DNA of 64,000 bases from Curtobacterium sp. MCBA15_009 (GTDB lineage: Bacteria; Actinomycetota; Actinomycetes; Actinomycetales; Microbacteriaceae), in NCBI RefSeq assembly GCF_001864895.1, contig NZ_MJGO01000023.1:21168-85167 (forward strand). Direction: 5' to 3'. Numbering within the stretch: position 1 is the first letter of the stretch; the number at the start of each line of letters is the position of its first letter. The notes beneath the pieces are model-generated. The model saw only the letters and a list, made by a program, of their open reading frames with translations. It did not search any database and was not told the DNA's origin. This document shows positions 42,667-52,463 of the stretch, piece by piece. Position numbers and translations under genes: made by a program.

Positions 42667-43842
42667 CTAGCGCTTCAGGTTCGTCAGCTCCTGCAGCACC
42701 TCGTCCGAGGTGGTGATGATGCGGGCGTTCGCCTGGAACCCGCGCTGCGCGACGATGAGGTTCGTGAACTCCTGCGACAGGTCGACGTTCGACATCTCGA
42801 GCGTGCCCGAGGCGAGCGAGCCGACGCCGGCGGAACCGGGCGTGCCGACGGCCGGCTGGCCCGAGTTCGCGGTGGCGCGGTAGCCCGAGGCGCCGGTCTT
42901 CTCGAGGCCGGCAGGGTTGGCGAACGTCGCGAGGGCGATACGTCCGAGCGCGAGCGACGCGCCGTTCGAGAACGTGCCCGTGACCGTGCCGTCCTTCGAG
43001 ATCGAGTAGCCCTGCAGGGCACCGGCCTCGCGGCCGTTCTGCGACGAGATCGACGCGGTGGTGAGTCCCGCGAAGCCGGTGAGCTGGGTCATGTCGACCC
43101 GGACGCCGTTGACCGTCATGGTCGAGCCCGAGGCGATGGAGCCGTCGGCCGCGAAGGTGATCGCGCCGCGCACCGGGTTGCCCGTGCCGTCCGAACCCGA
43201 GACGTTCCAGCCGTCGGCGGTGCGCGTGTACGCGAGGGACAGCGTGCGCTTCGTGCCGTTCTGGTCGTAGACGGTGACGTCGCGGTTGAGCGTCTGGTTG
43301 ACCGGGGTGTCCGACGGCAGGTTGCCGCTCACCGTGGCCGCGGTCGTCGCCGTCGCGGGGGCCGCGGCGTCGAGCGGCAGGCGGATGTCCGAGAGCTCGC
43401 CGCCCTCGTTCACGACGCCGTTCGTGGCCGAGTAGCCCTGCACGATCTTGCCGTCGGCGGTGACCAGGCGGCCGTTCGCGTCGAAGTCGAACGCGCCGGC
43501 GCGGCTGTAGACCGTGTCGTTGCCGAGGCGGGTGACGAAGAAGCCGTCGCCGGAGATCATCAGGTCGGTCGCCTTGCCGGTGGCCTGCGCGGAGCCCTGC
43601 GCGAAGTTCGTCGACACGCCGGCGACCTGCACGCCGAGGCCGATCTGTGCCGGGTTCGTGCCGCCGATGCCGGTCTGCGGTCCGCCGGCACCCTGGGTCA
43701 TCTGCGACAGGGTGTCCTGGAAGACGGTGGTCGACGACTTGAAGCCGACGGTGTTCACGTTGGCGATGTTGTTGCCGGTCACGTCGAGCATCTGCTGGTG
43801 CGAGCGGAGGCCGGAGATGCCGGAGTAGAGCGAGCGGAGCAT
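42667..43842 (-). CDS. flgE: flagellar hook protein FlgE
   Basis: This 391-residue protein has the rod/hook N-terminal signature MLRSLYSGISGLRSHQQMLD followed by VTGNNIANVNTVGFKSS. The C-terminal signature is DLSQEFTNLIVAQRGFQANA, then RIITTSDEVLQEL. The middle is Thr/Ala/Gly-rich as in hook subunits. It polymerises outside the cell into the hook. GAAAGG precedes the ATG. It ends the flgB operon; in Bacillus-type order flbD would follow directly, but here a 16 kb block intervenes. An 86-base spacer with purine repeats separates it from flgD. Confidence 0.94.
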   Translation of the reverse strand: MLRSLYSGISGLRSHQQMLDVTGNNIANVNTVGFKSSTTVFQDTLSQMTQGAGGPQTGIGGTNPAQIGLGVQVAGVSTNFAQGSAQATGKATDLMISGDGFFVTRLGNDTVYSRAGAFDFDANGRLVTADGKIVQGYSATNGVVNEGGELSDIRLPLDAAAPATATTAATVSGNLPSDTPVNQTLNRDVTVYDQNGTKRTLSLAYTRTADGWNVSGSDGTGNPVRGAITFAADGSIASGSTMTVNGVRVDMTQLTGFAGLTTASISSQNGREAGALQGYSISKDGTVTGTFSNGASLALGRIALATFANPAGLEKTGASGYRATANSGQPAVGTPGSAGVGSLASGTLEMSNVDLSQEFTNLIVAQRGFQANARIITTSDEVLQELTNLKR

Positions 43843-43928
43843 GGTGCGTCCTTTCGGAAGAACGGAGGAAGAACGGAGGAAGAGCAGAGGGAGAGCGGAG
43901 GAGGACCGCGGACGGAGCGACCGAGGGG

Positions 43929-44369
43929 TCAGGGAGTCGTGGTGGTGGTGATGCCGGAGATCACGTCGAGGGCGACCTCCTTCCCGTTCACGGTGACCGT
44001 GGGCACGCTCTTCGCGTACGACACGGCCGAGGCGGTCCCGGTGACGGACTTCCCCGAGTCGGCGTCGGTGTAGCTCACCTGCTTGCCGACGAGGTTCGCG
44101 GCGGCGATCCGCATCTGCAACGAGAAGTTCTCGTTCCCCGTCGTGGTCTGGTTGGTGATCTGCTCCATCATCGCGAGCTGCGTCTGCTGGCTGATCATCT
44201 GGTTCGTGTCCATCGGCGAGGACGGGTCCTGGTTCCGCAGCTGCGTGACGAGCAGCTTCATGAACACCTCGGAGTCCATCGTCTGGGACTTCTTGTTGCT
44301 CGCGTTCGCGGCGAGGGCCGCTGCCTGCGTGGCCTGGTCCACGCTGCCGGTGATGCCGTCGACGGGCAT
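43929..44369 (-). CDS. flgD: flagellar hook capping protein FlgD
   Basis: The core LVTQLRNQDPSSPMDTNQMI and SQQTQLAMMEQITN (about residues 35-70) is the FlgD signature. At 146 residues it is short; enteric FlgD has about 230, so the C-terminal Ig-like part is mostly missing, as in many Gram-positive versions. It acts as a scaffold at the growing hook tip. AGGAA precedes the ATG. Confidence 0.93.
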   Translation of the reverse strand: MPVDGITGSVDQATQAAALAANASNKKSQTMDSEVFMKLLVTQLRNQDPSSPMDTNQMISQQTQLAMMEQITNQTTTGNENFSLQMRIAAANLVGKQVSYTDADSGKSVTGTASAVSYAKSVPTVTVNGKEVALDVISGITTTTTP

Positions 44370-44399
44370 GTCGGTTCCTGTCTCTCGTTCGTGGGCCGG

Positions 44400-45872
44400 T
44401 CAGGCGAGGACGTCGAGTCCCGCGGTGCGGACGCTGGGGGTCGTGGTGGTGGGCTGGGTGCGCGGGGTGGGCCGTGCCTCCAGGCCGGTCTCCGCACGCG
44501 GCGGGCCGGCGGCCGGGCGCTGGTCGCGACCCGGGGACGTGTCGGGGTGGTTCTGCGACGACAGGTCGAGCGTGGTGGCGGCCCCGCTGCCGGCGGCGTC
44601 GCGGCGCAGGTCGGGCAGGACCTGCCGGACCGCGTCGCGGCCCGCGTCCGAGGCGGCGAACAGCTCGACGTGCATGCCGTGGGTGGTGACGTGGGCGCGG
44701 ACCGTGACCGGTCCGAGGGCGTCCGGCGTGAGCTGCACCGTCACGACGTGCTCGCCCGGCCCGGCCTGGGCGAGCGAGAAGACCGGTCGGGCGAGCTGCT
44801 GCGCGACCGGCGCGGAGGTCGCGGCCGGCGCGGGTGCGGCGGACGACGCGACGGTGGTCGCGGCAGCGCGGGCGGTGGGGACGGCCGGGAGGCCCTGGTC
44901 GCCCGCCGTCGACCGCTGCGGCTGGTCCTCGGAGCCGGTCCGGGCGCCGTTCGCGTCGGCAGCGTCGGCTGCCGGTGCGACGACGGGACCGGTGGTGGTG
45001 GCGGGTGCGGAGGACGGGGTCGCTCCGGCGGTGTCGGGCACGACCGCGGGGGTCGTCGGCCGGGTGGGGACGGCGCCGGCGGCAGCGACCGTGGTCACCG
45101 TGGCGGTGGGCACACCGCTACCGACGCCGAGCCGGTCCGGGGTGACCGCGGGGACGGTCGACGCCACTGCCTCGTCGGCGGGTGCAGCCGGTGCGGCGGG
45201 CACGTCGGCGGCCGTGGGCACCGCGCCGCCGATGGGTGTCGGGGCCGGCGCCGGTGTCGGCGCCGGTGCCGACGCCGGTGCCGCTGCACCGACGGCCACG
45301 GCCGGAGCCGGAGCCGCAGCCGCAGCGGTCGTCGGGTCGGCGGGACGGGCCTGGGCCGTGGTCGACGGGGCGGCGGCGGTCACGGCCGGCTCCGCCGCGC
45401 GGAGGGCTCCGGCCGCGGTCGACGGGTCGGTCGACGAGGCAGTCGAAGCGTCCGTCGACTCGTCCGTCGACTCGTCCGACGTCGGCAGGAGCGCCGCGGG
45501 AGCGGTCGACGCCGGCGAGGGCGCAGTCGTCGTCGCGAGCGTGTCCGCGGTGACCTCGGCCGAGGCGGACGCCGACAGGACGGGGACGAGCGCGACGGGC
45601 ACCAGCGCCAGCGGCGGCACCGGCGGCACCGCCCCCGGGTCGACGCCGTCGGGGTCCGGAGCGGTGTCGTCGCGGCCCGTCGTCGGCTGCGCGGCGCGGC
45701 CCGCGGCGCGGTCGCCCCTGCGGTCGGCGCCGTGGTCGGCACCGCGGCGGTCGGTCGCCACGGCCGCGGACAGCGCGGCGTCGAACGAGCCGCCGTCCGC
45801 CGGGTCCACCGTCGGTCGTCCGACGCCGGTGGGGGCCGGCGCGGCGGGCTGGGTGCTGATGGTCATGCTCAT
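44400..45872 (-). CDS. fliK: flagellar hook-length control protein FliK
   Basis: This 490-residue protein is dominated by a Pro/Ala/Thr-rich, low-complexity ruler region up to about residue 390. The conserved C-terminal Flg_hook domain follows: HVVTVQLTPDALGPVTVRAH, then VTTHGMHVELFAASDAGRDA and VRQVLPDLR. It switches FlhB from hook to filament export. Repeats such as SDESTDESTDAST and PAPTPAPAPTP make the ruler likely to vary in length. The ATG overlaps the NlpC/P60 gene stop as ATGA. Confidence 0.88.
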   Translation of the reverse strand: MSMTISTQPAAPAPTGVGRPTVDPADGGSFDAALSAAVATDRRGADHGADRRGDRAAGRAAQPTTGRDDTAPDPDGVDPGAVPPVPPLALVPVALVPVLSASASAEVTADTLATTTAPSPASTAPAALLPTSDESTDESTDASTASSTDPSTAAGALRAAEPAVTAAAPSTTAQARPADPTTAAAAAPAPAVAVGAAAPASAPAPTPAPAPTPIGGAVPTAADVPAAPAAPADEAVASTVPAVTPDRLGVGSGVPTATVTTVAAAGAVPTRPTTPAVVPDTAGATPSSAPATTTGPVVAPAADAADANGARTGSEDQPQRSTAGDQGLPAVPTARAAATTVASSAAPAPAATSAPVAQQLARPVFSLAQAGPGEHVVTVQLTPDALGPVTVRAHVTTHGMHVELFAASDAGRDAVRQVLPDLRRDAAGSGAATTLDLSSQNHPDTSPGRDQRPAAGPPRAETGLEARPTPRTQPTTTTPSVRTAGLDVLA

Positions 45873-46612
45873 GCGGCGCTCCCGGACTGCATCATGGACA
45901 GCAGCGCGGCGGTCTGCAGGTCGGTGGCGCTCCGCGCCGCGGTGCCCGCGGTCGCTGCGGTCGCTGCCGTCGCGGCGGACGGCTGTGCGGGGACGATGCG
46001 GCGGATGGTCGCGATGTCGGCGTCGGAGTACCAGTTGTCGACGATCCGGACGTCCTTGCCGGGGCGCGGCGCGTGCAGCACCTTGCCGTCGCCGACGTAG
46101 ATGACGATGTGCTGCTCCCCCTTCGGCACGATGAGGTCGCCGGGCTGCGCGTCGCGCAGGGAGCCGACCTCGACGCCCATCCGTGCCTGGTCCGGCACGA
46201 CCCGGGGCATCGTGACACCGAGGTCCTTGAAGACCGTCTGCACGAGGCCCGAGCAGTCCATCCCCGACGTGGTCGTGCCGCCGAACACGTACGGCACGCC
46301 GAGGTACTTCTTCGCGTCGGCCACCACGTCGGAGCCGGTGGCGCCGCTGCCGGTGGCCAGGGTGTCCTTCCCCGCGTCGACCGATGTCGCCGGGGTCGCG
46401 GTGGCGGCGGCCGTACCCGTCGAGGTCGACCCGACGCCCGCGCCGGTCCCGCCGTCGGTCGCGGTCGCCAGCGCGTCGGCGAAGGCGCTCGACGACGCGG
46501 CGGTGGACGCCGACCCGGCGGTCGAGGACGGCGCGACGGCCTGCGTGCCCCGCAGGGAGTCGATCTGGGACCGGATCTCGGAGATCCGGGAGAGCACGGC
46601 CTCGACGCTCAC
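45869..46612 (-). CDS. NlpC/P60 peptidoglycan hydrolase in the flagellar operon
   Basis: This 247-residue protein has a C-terminal NlpC/P60 (C40) domain: YLGVPYVFGGTTTSGMDCSG with catalytic Cys near residue 120, EQHIVIYVGDG with the catalytic His, and KVLHAPRPG. The first 90 residues are low complexity. It has no signal peptide, so it would be exported through the flagellar gate, like FlgJ. It likely cuts the cell wall for the rod and takes the place of the FlgJ muramidase, which is absent. Its GTG overlaps the fliJ stop. Confidence 0.9.
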   Translation of the reverse strand: MSVEAVLSRISEIRSQIDSLRGTQAVAPSSTAGSASTAASSSAFADALATATDGGTGAGVGSTSTGTAAATATPATSVDAGKDTLATGSGATGSDVVADAKKYLGVPYVFGGTTTSGMDCSGLVQTVFKDLGVTMPRVVPDQARMGVEVGSLRDAQPGDLIVPKGEQHIVIYVGDGKVLHAPRPGKDVRIVDNWYSDADIATIRRIVPAQPSAATAATAATAGTAARSATDLQTAALLSMMQSGSAA

Positions 46613-47040
46613 CGGGCACCACCTTCCGTGCGGCGGCGTGCCGCGATCTCGTCGAGGGCGTCCTGCTCGACGCGGAGCTCCTCGGCTGCCTGCTGTTCGA
46701 CGTGCTTGCCCTCGAGCTTCTCGAGGCCGACCGCGGCCCGGCGGGCAGCGGTGTACGCCTCCTGGGCGCGGTCGGCGTCGGCCTGACGGGTGCGGACGAC
46801 GGCGTCGAGCTCCTCGAGCATCCCCCGGGTCGCGGCGCGGGCCGCGGCGACGGCGCTCAGGGTCGCGGCGTCCTGGATCGGCTGCGTGCCCTCGGTGTCC
46901 GCCAGGCTGCGACGGGCGGCGATCCGGGCGTCGGCGGCGTCGCGCACCCGCTCGTTCGCGGTGGCGAGGGACGCCGCGGCACGGTCCTGTTCGGCGTGCC
47001 GCAGGCGCAGGAGTCCGGCGAGCGGGAAGCGGCGGGCCAT
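46609..47040 (-). CDS. fliJ: flagellar export protein FliJ
   Basis: This 143-residue protein is almost entirely helical, with coiled-coil composition rich in Ala, Arg, Glu and Asp. It begins MARRFPLAGLLRLRHAEQDR, the usual FliJ opening (FPLxxLLxLR). It links the FliI ring to FlhA. The ATG overlaps the fliI stop by one base (TGATG). Confidence 0.88.
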   Translation of the reverse strand: MARRFPLAGLLRLRHAEQDRAAASLATANERVRDAADARIAARRSLADTEGTQPIQDAATLSAVAAARAATRGMLEELDAVVRTRQADADRAQEAYTAARRAAVGLEKLEGKHVEQQAAEELRVEQDALDEIAARRRTEGGAR

Positions 47041-48383
47041 CACGCCACCCCCAGCTGCTGCACGAGGCCGCCGAGCCGCTGCCACGACGACGCCGCCGTG
47101 GCCCGCTCGTCCATGCCCTGCTGCAGGAACGCGTCGATCGCGCCCTGGTGGTCGACCGCTGCGTCCACGAGGGGGTTCGTCCCGCGCTGGTAGGCGCCGA
47201 CGTCGAGCAGGTCCTGGGCGGCGCGGCGCGCGGCCATGACCTTCCGGAGCGTCGTCGCGGCGGCGCGCTGCGCCGGGTCGGTGACCTTCGACGCGACGCG
47301 CGAGACCGACCCGAGGGCGTCGACCGACGGGAAGTGCCCGGTGATCGCGAGCTTGCGGTCGAGCACGACGTGCCCGTCGAGGATGCTGCGGGCCGCGTCC
47401 GCGATCGGTTCGTTGTGGTCGTCGCCGTCGACGAGCACCGTGTACATGCCCGTGATGCTGCCGACCCGGTCCGTCCCGGCGCGTTCGAGCAGCCCGGCGA
47501 GCACCGAGAAGGTCGACGGCGGGTAGCCCCGGGTTGCCGGCGGCTCCCCCACCGACAGGCCGATCTCGCGCTGCGCCATCGCGACGCGGGTGAGCGAGTC
47601 CATCATGAGCACGACGTCCTGGCCGGCGTCGCGGAACGACTCGGCGATCCGGGTCGCGACGAACGCGGCGCGCAGGCGCATGAGGGCCGGCTCGTCCGAG
47701 GTCGAGACGACGACGATCGAGCGGGCGAGCCCCTCGGCGCCGAGGTCGTCCTCGAGGAACTCGCGGACCTCGCGACCGCGCTCGCCGACGAGCGCGATGA
47801 CGTTGACGGCCGCGTCGCTCCCCCGCGCGATCATCGACAGCAGCGACGACTTGCCGACGCCGGAGCCGGCGAACAGGCCCATGCGCTGTCCGCGACCGAC
47901 CGTGGTCAGGGTGTCGAGCACGCGGACGCCGAGCTGCATCGGGGTGTCGATGCGGGTGCGGGCCATCGCGTCCGGGGTGGCGTGGTCGAGCGGCACGAGC
48001 GCGACCGGCCCGCCGTCCGGAGCCGTCAGCGGCCCGCGGCCGTCGATCGGTCGGCCGAGGCCGTCGAGCACCCGGCCGAACAGTCCGGCGCCGGTCGGCA
48101 CGAGCACGGGGCGGCCGGTCGGGCGCGCCGGGGTGCCGGTGGTGACGCCGGTCAGCCGACCGAGGGGCATGCAACGCACGCCGGAACCGTCGGTGGCGAC
48201 GACCTCGACGGCGGTCTGCTCGCCGTCCTCCGGCCCGACGAGCACGACCTCGCCGACGGAGGCCTCGAGGCCCGCGACGGTCAGGCCGAGGCCGACGGCG
48301 CTCGTCACGACGCCGACCCGCTGCGGGGCGGCGAGGCGGACGGCGTCGTCGAGGCCGCGGGGACGGAGCAGGGTCGCGGTCAC
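47040..48383 (-). CDS. fliI: flagellum-specific ATPase FliI
   Basis: This 447-residue ATPase powers release of export substrates. It shows the P-loop AGSGVGKSS near residue 170, GLFAGSG before it, and the F1-type motifs VLMMDSLTRVAMAQREIGLS (about residue 260) and GEPPATRGYPPSTFSVLAGL. Length and motif order are normal. It starts at a GTG overlapping the fliH stop. Confidence 0.97.
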   Translation of the reverse strand: MTATLLRPRGLDDAVRLAAPQRVGVVTSAVGLGLTVAGLEASVGEVVLVGPEDGEQTAVEVVATDGSGVRCMPLGRLTGVTTGTPARPTGRPVLVPTGAGLFGRVLDGLGRPIDGRGPLTAPDGGPVALVPLDHATPDAMARTRIDTPMQLGVRVLDTLTTVGRGQRMGLFAGSGVGKSSLLSMIARGSDAAVNVIALVGERGREVREFLEDDLGAEGLARSIVVVSTSDEPALMRLRAAFVATRIAESFRDAGQDVVLMMDSLTRVAMAQREIGLSVGEPPATRGYPPSTFSVLAGLLERAGTDRVGSITGMYTVLVDGDDHNEPIADAARSILDGHVVLDRKLAITGHFPSVDALGSVSRVASKVTDPAQRAAATTLRKVMAARRAAQDLLDVGAYQRGTNPLVDAAVDHQGAIDAFLQQGMDERATAASSWQRLGGLVQQLGVA

Positions 48384-49018
48384 CGGTCGCCCTCCAGTGC
48401 GGTGCGGGCGCGGTCGAGCGCCGTCGCGATCCGCGCGTCGAGCAGTCCGTCCGGCAGGTCGACGACGGCGTCGCCGTCGTGCAGCGCCGGGTCGGCGACG
48501 ACCGGGACCGGCAGGTCGAGGTCGGCCACGCGGGCCGCGTCGCCGACGCTCAGCCGGACCGCGACGGCGACCGTGCGGTCGACGGACGCGAGCGCCCGCT
48601 CGACGGTGGCGAGCGCGCCGGCGGCGATCCCCGCCTCCTCGCCGTCACCCGTCGTGTCGGCGGGCCGGGAGGCACGGATCGCGTACCCGACGACGGCCTC
48701 GGCCAGGTCGAGGGCCGCGCTGGCGACGGACGCCTCGGCGTCGTCGAGGACGGGTGCGACGCGGGACAGCAGCGCGGTCGCCGCGGCGTCGAGGACGGCG
48801 ACGCGGCGGGCGGTGTCCGCCTGCAGCGCGGCGACCCGGCTGGCGTGCTCGGCCTCGAGCCGCGCGCGCAGCGCGTCGGTCTCGGCCTGCGCGGCGCGCA
48901 ACCCGGCGGTGTACCCGGCGGCGTGGCCGCGCACGTCCGCACTCGTGGCGCGTTCGCGGCCGGCCGGGTCCCCGATCACCGGGAAGGCGACGCGCTGCAC
49001 GGTCGTGGTGTCAGTCAA
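48380..49018 (-). CDS. fliH: flagellar assembly protein FliH
   Basis: This 212-residue protein has the FliH plan: a short N-terminus, a long Ala/Arg/Glu-rich helix (AAGYTAGLRAAQAETDALRA, about residues 33-52) and a C-terminal ATP synthase delta-like domain with VAVAVRLSVGDAARVADLDL. It regulates FliI. The start is a TTG inside the fliG stop region (eight-base overlap); no better start lies nearby. Confidence 0.85.
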   Translation of the reverse strand: MTDTTTVQRVAFPVIGDPAGRERATSADVRGHAAGYTAGLRAAQAETDALRARLEAEHASRVAALQADTARRVAVLDAAATALLSRVAPVLDDAEASVASAALDLAEAVVGYAIRASRPADTTGDGEEAGIAAGALATVERALASVDRTVAVAVRLSVGDAARVADLDLPVPVVADPALHDGDAVVDLPDGLLDARIATALDRARTALEGDR

Positions 49019-50060
49019 CGAGCTCGTCCTCCTCGGCGCGGTGCACGGTCACGACGCCCTGGGCCTCGAGCTCGCGCACGGAACGGACGACCTCGGCGCG
49101 CGCTTCCTCGACCTGCGAGACACGGACCGGCCCCATGGCCTGCAGCTCGTCGTCGAGGAGCGAGCGGTTGCGTTCGGAGACGTTCGCGCGGATGGTCTCG
49201 ACGACCGGGCCGGCGGCGCCCTTCATCGCGGTGGCGAGGAGCTTCGAGTCGATGCCGCGCAGGACCTGCTGGATGTCGCGGGCCTCGAGCTTGACGATGT
49301 CCTCGAAGGTGAGCATGCGCGAGCGGATGTCCTCGGCGAGTTCCGGGTCGCGGGCCTCGAGCCCGTCGAGCACGGCCTTCTCGGTGGCGACGTCGGAGCG
49401 GTTGATGATGTCGACGAGCGGCGCGATGCCCCCGACGACCTCGACGCTCTCGCGCGGCGACACGACGGCGCCGGCGCGCTGCCGGAGCACCCCGGCGACG
49501 ATCGCGACGGCCTCCGGGGTGGCGCTGCCCATGGTCGCGAACGCCTGCGCGACGTCGGTCCGGACCCGGTCGTCGACGCCGGCGAGCACGGCACTGGCCT
49601 GTCCGGGCGCGAGGTGCGCCAGGACCAGCGCGATGGTCTGCGGCAGCTCGCCCTCGAGCAGGCTGATGACCTGGCCGGGCTCGGCGTCGTCGAGGAAGTC
49701 GAAGGACTGGCCGGCCAGGTTCGAGGCGAGCCGGTCCATGACGCCTGCGGCGCGCTCGGCACCGAAGGACGCCTCGAGCAACCCGAGCGCGGTGTCCTTG
49801 CCGCCGCGCTTCTGCATCCGGCCGCTCGTCGTGAGTCGGTGGAACTCGGACATCGTCTGGTCGACGACGCTGTCGTCGACGCGGCGCATCCGGACGATCT
49901 CGGCCGAGATCTCCTCGGCCTCCATCTCGGTGAACTGCTTCATCACCTCGGCGGCCCGGTCGGTCTCCATCTGCATGAGGATGAGGGCGACCTTCTGGGC
50001 GCCGGAGAGCGTGCGCTCGGCCTGCGGGCCGGAGCCGCCGCCGATCGGGACGAGGCTCAC
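49011..50060 (-). CDS. fliG: flagellar motor switch protein FliG
   Basis: This 349-residue C-ring protein has TLSGAQKVALILMQMETDRA at the start. The middle domain has EGELPQTIALVLAHLAPGQA, the EHPQ-like region (ELPQT). The C-terminal motor domain with charged torque helix reads MLTFEDIVKLEARDIQQVLR, then IDSKLLATAMKGA. It couples MotA to the rotor. The GTG overlaps the fliF stop. Confidence 0.96.
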   Translation of the reverse strand: MSLVPIGGGSGPQAERTLSGAQKVALILMQMETDRAAEVMKQFTEMEAEEISAEIVRMRRVDDSVVDQTMSEFHRLTTSGRMQKRGGKDTALGLLEASFGAERAAGVMDRLASNLAGQSFDFLDDAEPGQVISLLEGELPQTIALVLAHLAPGQASAVLAGVDDRVRTDVAQAFATMGSATPEAVAIVAGVLRQRAGAVVSPRESVEVVGGIAPLVDIINRSDVATEKAVLDGLEARDPELAEDIRSRMLTFEDIVKLEARDIQQVLRGIDSKLLATAMKGAAGPVVETIRANVSERNRSLLDDELQAMGPVRVSQVEEARAEVVRSVRELEAQGVVTVHRAEEDELVD

Positions 50061-51727
50061 ACGCCCGCCCGGTCGTCGAGGAGCCCGCGGAGGAGCTCGG
50101 CCGTGCGCTTCGGGTCGCGCTCGGCGAGGGCGGAGATGTCCTGGCGGCGGCGCTCGGCGGTGATGTCCTCGGTGCGGAGCACCTCGGTCGGGGCGTCGCC
50201 CGCGGGCATCGCGGAGAGGACGGCCGTCGGGGCGTCCCCGGCGCCGAGCGTCGCGAGGTCCGGCGCACCGTCGACCGCGAGGGGCAGCTGGAAGGTCTCG
50301 CCGGCGAAGGCGTCGAGCTCGCCGAGGTCGACTGCCTCGCGCTCCTGCTTGCGGCTGCGGCGGGCGAGCACCACGCCGAGCGCGATGACCGCGAGGATGA
50401 CGCCGATGACGATCGCCGCCGTGCGGATGGTCGACCAGAGGGCCTCCTGCTGGTCGGCCTGCTGCTGCGCCTCGAGCGCCTTGGCGGCCTCGTCCTTCGC
50501 GCTGGTGTCGAAGTCCATCATCGCGACCTTCACCTGGTCGCCCCGGGCGGGGTCGACGCCGGCAGCGGCGGCCACCATGTCGTTGATGCTCTGCAGGTTC
50601 GCGTTCTGCACGGCGTCGGCCTTCGCGTTGAGCGCGACCGAGATGGTCTGCCGGCTGAGCGCGCCCGCCGGGATCTGCGTGGTCTCGGTGGTGTGGTCGA
50701 CGGCGTTGTTCTTCGTCGCCGACTCGTTCGTGTAGCCGTCGTCGCCGGTGCCGTCGGCGCCGTCGCCGTTCGGGACGGCGATGTTGTCCGGTCCGAGCAC
50801 GCCCGTCGCCCCGCGGCCGGCGCCGGACCCGGCGCCGTACTCCTCGGTCGAGCTCGACTCGTTGAGCGCGACCGGACCCGAGGTCGGCGTCGCGTAGCTC
50901 TCCGACGTGCGGGTGCCGGACTCCTGGTTCATCGTCGCGGACACGACGACGCTGGCGTTCCCGACGCCGAGCGTGGTGTCGAGCTGGTCCTGGATCTTCT
51001 TGCTCGTCGCGGCGTCGTAGTCGGCGGCCTGGTCGGCGCCGCTGCCGGTCGCGCCGGTGCCGACGGCGGAGAGCGTCTGGCCCTTCGCGTCGACGACGGA
51101 CACGTCGGTGGGCTGCATGCCCTCGACCGCGGCGCTCGTCAGGTGCACGATGGCCTGCACCTGGTCGCTCGTCAGCTGCGTGCCGTTCTCCGGAGCGATG
51201 AACACCGACGCCGTCGGGTCCTTCTCCTCGGACACGAACACGGACTTCTCCGGGATCGCGAGCTGCACGGTCGCCGTCTGCACGCCGTCCATCGCGCCGA
51301 TGGTCTTGGCGAGTTCGCCCTCGATCGCGCGCTTGTACGTGACGTCCTGCTGGAACTCCGAGCTCGTCACGCCCATCTGGTCGAGCAGCGAGTACCCGCC
51401 CTCGTTCGACGACGGCAGGCCGTTCGACGCGGCCTTGAGGCGCTCCGAGTACACCTGCGCCTGCGGCACGAGGATCGTGGCCCCGCCGTCGGTGAGCTGG
51501 AACGGCACACCGTCGGTCTGCAGCTGGTCCGTGATCGAGCTGGCGTCGGCGGCGGCGAGCCCGGTGAACAGCGGCGCGTAGGACGCCTTGCCGAGCCACG
51601 ACGCCAGGGCGATCCCGCCGAGCACGAGGGCCGCGACGACGAGGATCGCGATGGTGCGCTGCGCGGCGGAGAAGCCCTTGACGTAGGCGCCGAGGCGCGC
51701 GAGCACGTTCTTGACGGCGACGGGCAT
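50057..51727 (-). CDS. fliF: flagellar MS-ring protein FliF
   Basis: This 556-residue protein has two membrane helices, near residues 22-46 and 435-455 (IRTAAIVIGVILAVIALGVV). Between them lies a large periplasmic region with the YscJ/FliF motifs (APLFTGLAAADASSITDQLQ and GGYSLLDQMGVTSSEFQQDV). The C-terminal tail that binds FliG is present. It is the base of the motor. The ATG overlaps the fliE stop by one base. Confidence 0.96.
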   Translation of the reverse strand: MPVAVKNVLARLGAYVKGFSAAQRTIAILVVAALVLGGIALASWLGKASYAPLFTGLAAADASSITDQLQTDGVPFQLTDGGATILVPQAQVYSERLKAASNGLPSSNEGGYSLLDQMGVTSSEFQQDVTYKRAIEGELAKTIGAMDGVQTATVQLAIPEKSVFVSEEKDPTASVFIAPENGTQLTSDQVQAIVHLTSAAVEGMQPTDVSVVDAKGQTLSAVGTGATGSGADQAADYDAATSKKIQDQLDTTLGVGNASVVVSATMNQESGTRTSESYATPTSGPVALNESSSTEEYGAGSGAGRGATGVLGPDNIAVPNGDGADGTGDDGYTNESATKNNAVDHTTETTQIPAGALSRQTISVALNAKADAVQNANLQSINDMVAAAAGVDPARGDQVKVAMMDFDTSAKDEAAKALEAQQQADQQEALWSTIRTAAIVIGVILAVIALGVVLARRSRKQEREAVDLGELDAFAGETFQLPLAVDGAPDLATLGAGDAPTAVLSAMPAGDAPTEVLRTEDITAERRRQDISALAERDPKRTAELLRGLLDDRAGV

Positions 51728-52068
51728 CAGGCCTGCATCCTCATGATCTCGTTGAACGCGTCCACGCCCTTGTTGCGGACGGCGGCGACGAGCTCGAGCG
51801 TGACCTGCGCGCGGGTGGCGGCGATGGTCGCGTCGTGGATGTCGTCGAGGTTGCCGGTGACGGCCTTGAGCGCCAGCGTCTTCGAGTCGGACTGCAGCGC
51901 CTGCAGCCCGTCGACGGCACCGGTCAGGCTCGCGGCGAAGCCGCTGCCGCCGGTGCCGGTCGCGCCGGCCGCGCCGGTCGTCGCGCTGTCGCTCGACGTG
52001 CCGGAGACGCTGGTCAGGGCGTTCGTCATCGCGTTGGTGGTCACACCGTTCACGGCGTCGATGGGCAT
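51727..52068 (-). CDS. fliE: flagellar hook-basal body protein FliE
   Basis: This 113-residue protein ends in the FliE signature [20 protein letters not shown], then [18 protein letters not shown]. The first 45 residues are Ser/Thr/Ala/Gly-rich. It links the MS ring to the rod. It sits between flgC and fliF in the standard order, with one-base TGATG overlaps on both sides. Confidence 0.93.
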   Translation of the reverse strand: MPIDAVNGVTTNAMTNALTSVSGTSSDSATTGAAGATGTGGSGFAASLTGAVDGLQALQSDSKTLALKAVTGNLDDIHDATIAATRAQVTLELVAAVRNKGVDAFNEIMRMQA

Positions 52069-52463
52069 CAGTTCTTCCCGATCTGCAGGGCCGCCTCGTA
52101 GGCGGTCTTCGCACGGTCGACCACGGCGGCGTTCGCCTGGTAGCCGCGCTGGGCCATGATGAGGTCCGCCATCTGCGTGCCGAGGTCGATGTCCGGCATG
52201 CGGACGTAGCCCTCGTCGTTCGCGAGCGGGTTGTCCGGGTCGTAGGTCACGCGGCCGGCGGCGCTGCCGAACGCGGCGCCCTTCACGTACGCGCCGGAGA
52301 CGCCGTTGCCCTCCTGGACCTCGACGTAGCGGGCCTGGAACGCGGTGTCGTCCATCGACTTCACCGTGTTGGCGTTGGCGATGTTGTCGGAGATCGCGTC
52401 GAGCCACTTCCGGTGCACGGTCAGACCGGTGCTCGCGATGCCGATCGCGTCGAAGGTCGTCAC
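52068..52463 (-). CDS. flgC: flagellar proximal rod protein FlgC
   Basis: This 131-residue rod subunit begins [20 protein letters not shown] and then [20 protein letters not shown], the rod N-terminal signature. It ends with the matching motif [20 protein letters not shown]. Length is normal. It starts at a GTG overlapping the flgB stop. Confidence 0.95.
   Translation of the reverse strand: MTTFDAIGIASTGLTVHRKWLDAISDNIANANTVKSMDDTAFQARYVEVQEGNGVSGAYVKGAAFGSAAGRVTYDPDNPLANDEGYVRMPDIDLGTQMADLIMAQRGYQANAAVVDRAKTAYEAALQIGKN

Noticed and set aside
43857..43910. Purine-rich tandem (gaagaacggag twice and similar) between flgD and flgE as a regulatory element
   Set aside because: Short, low complexity and without dyad symmetry. 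On the coding strand it is only a pyrimidine-rich spacer before the flgE ribosome binding site.
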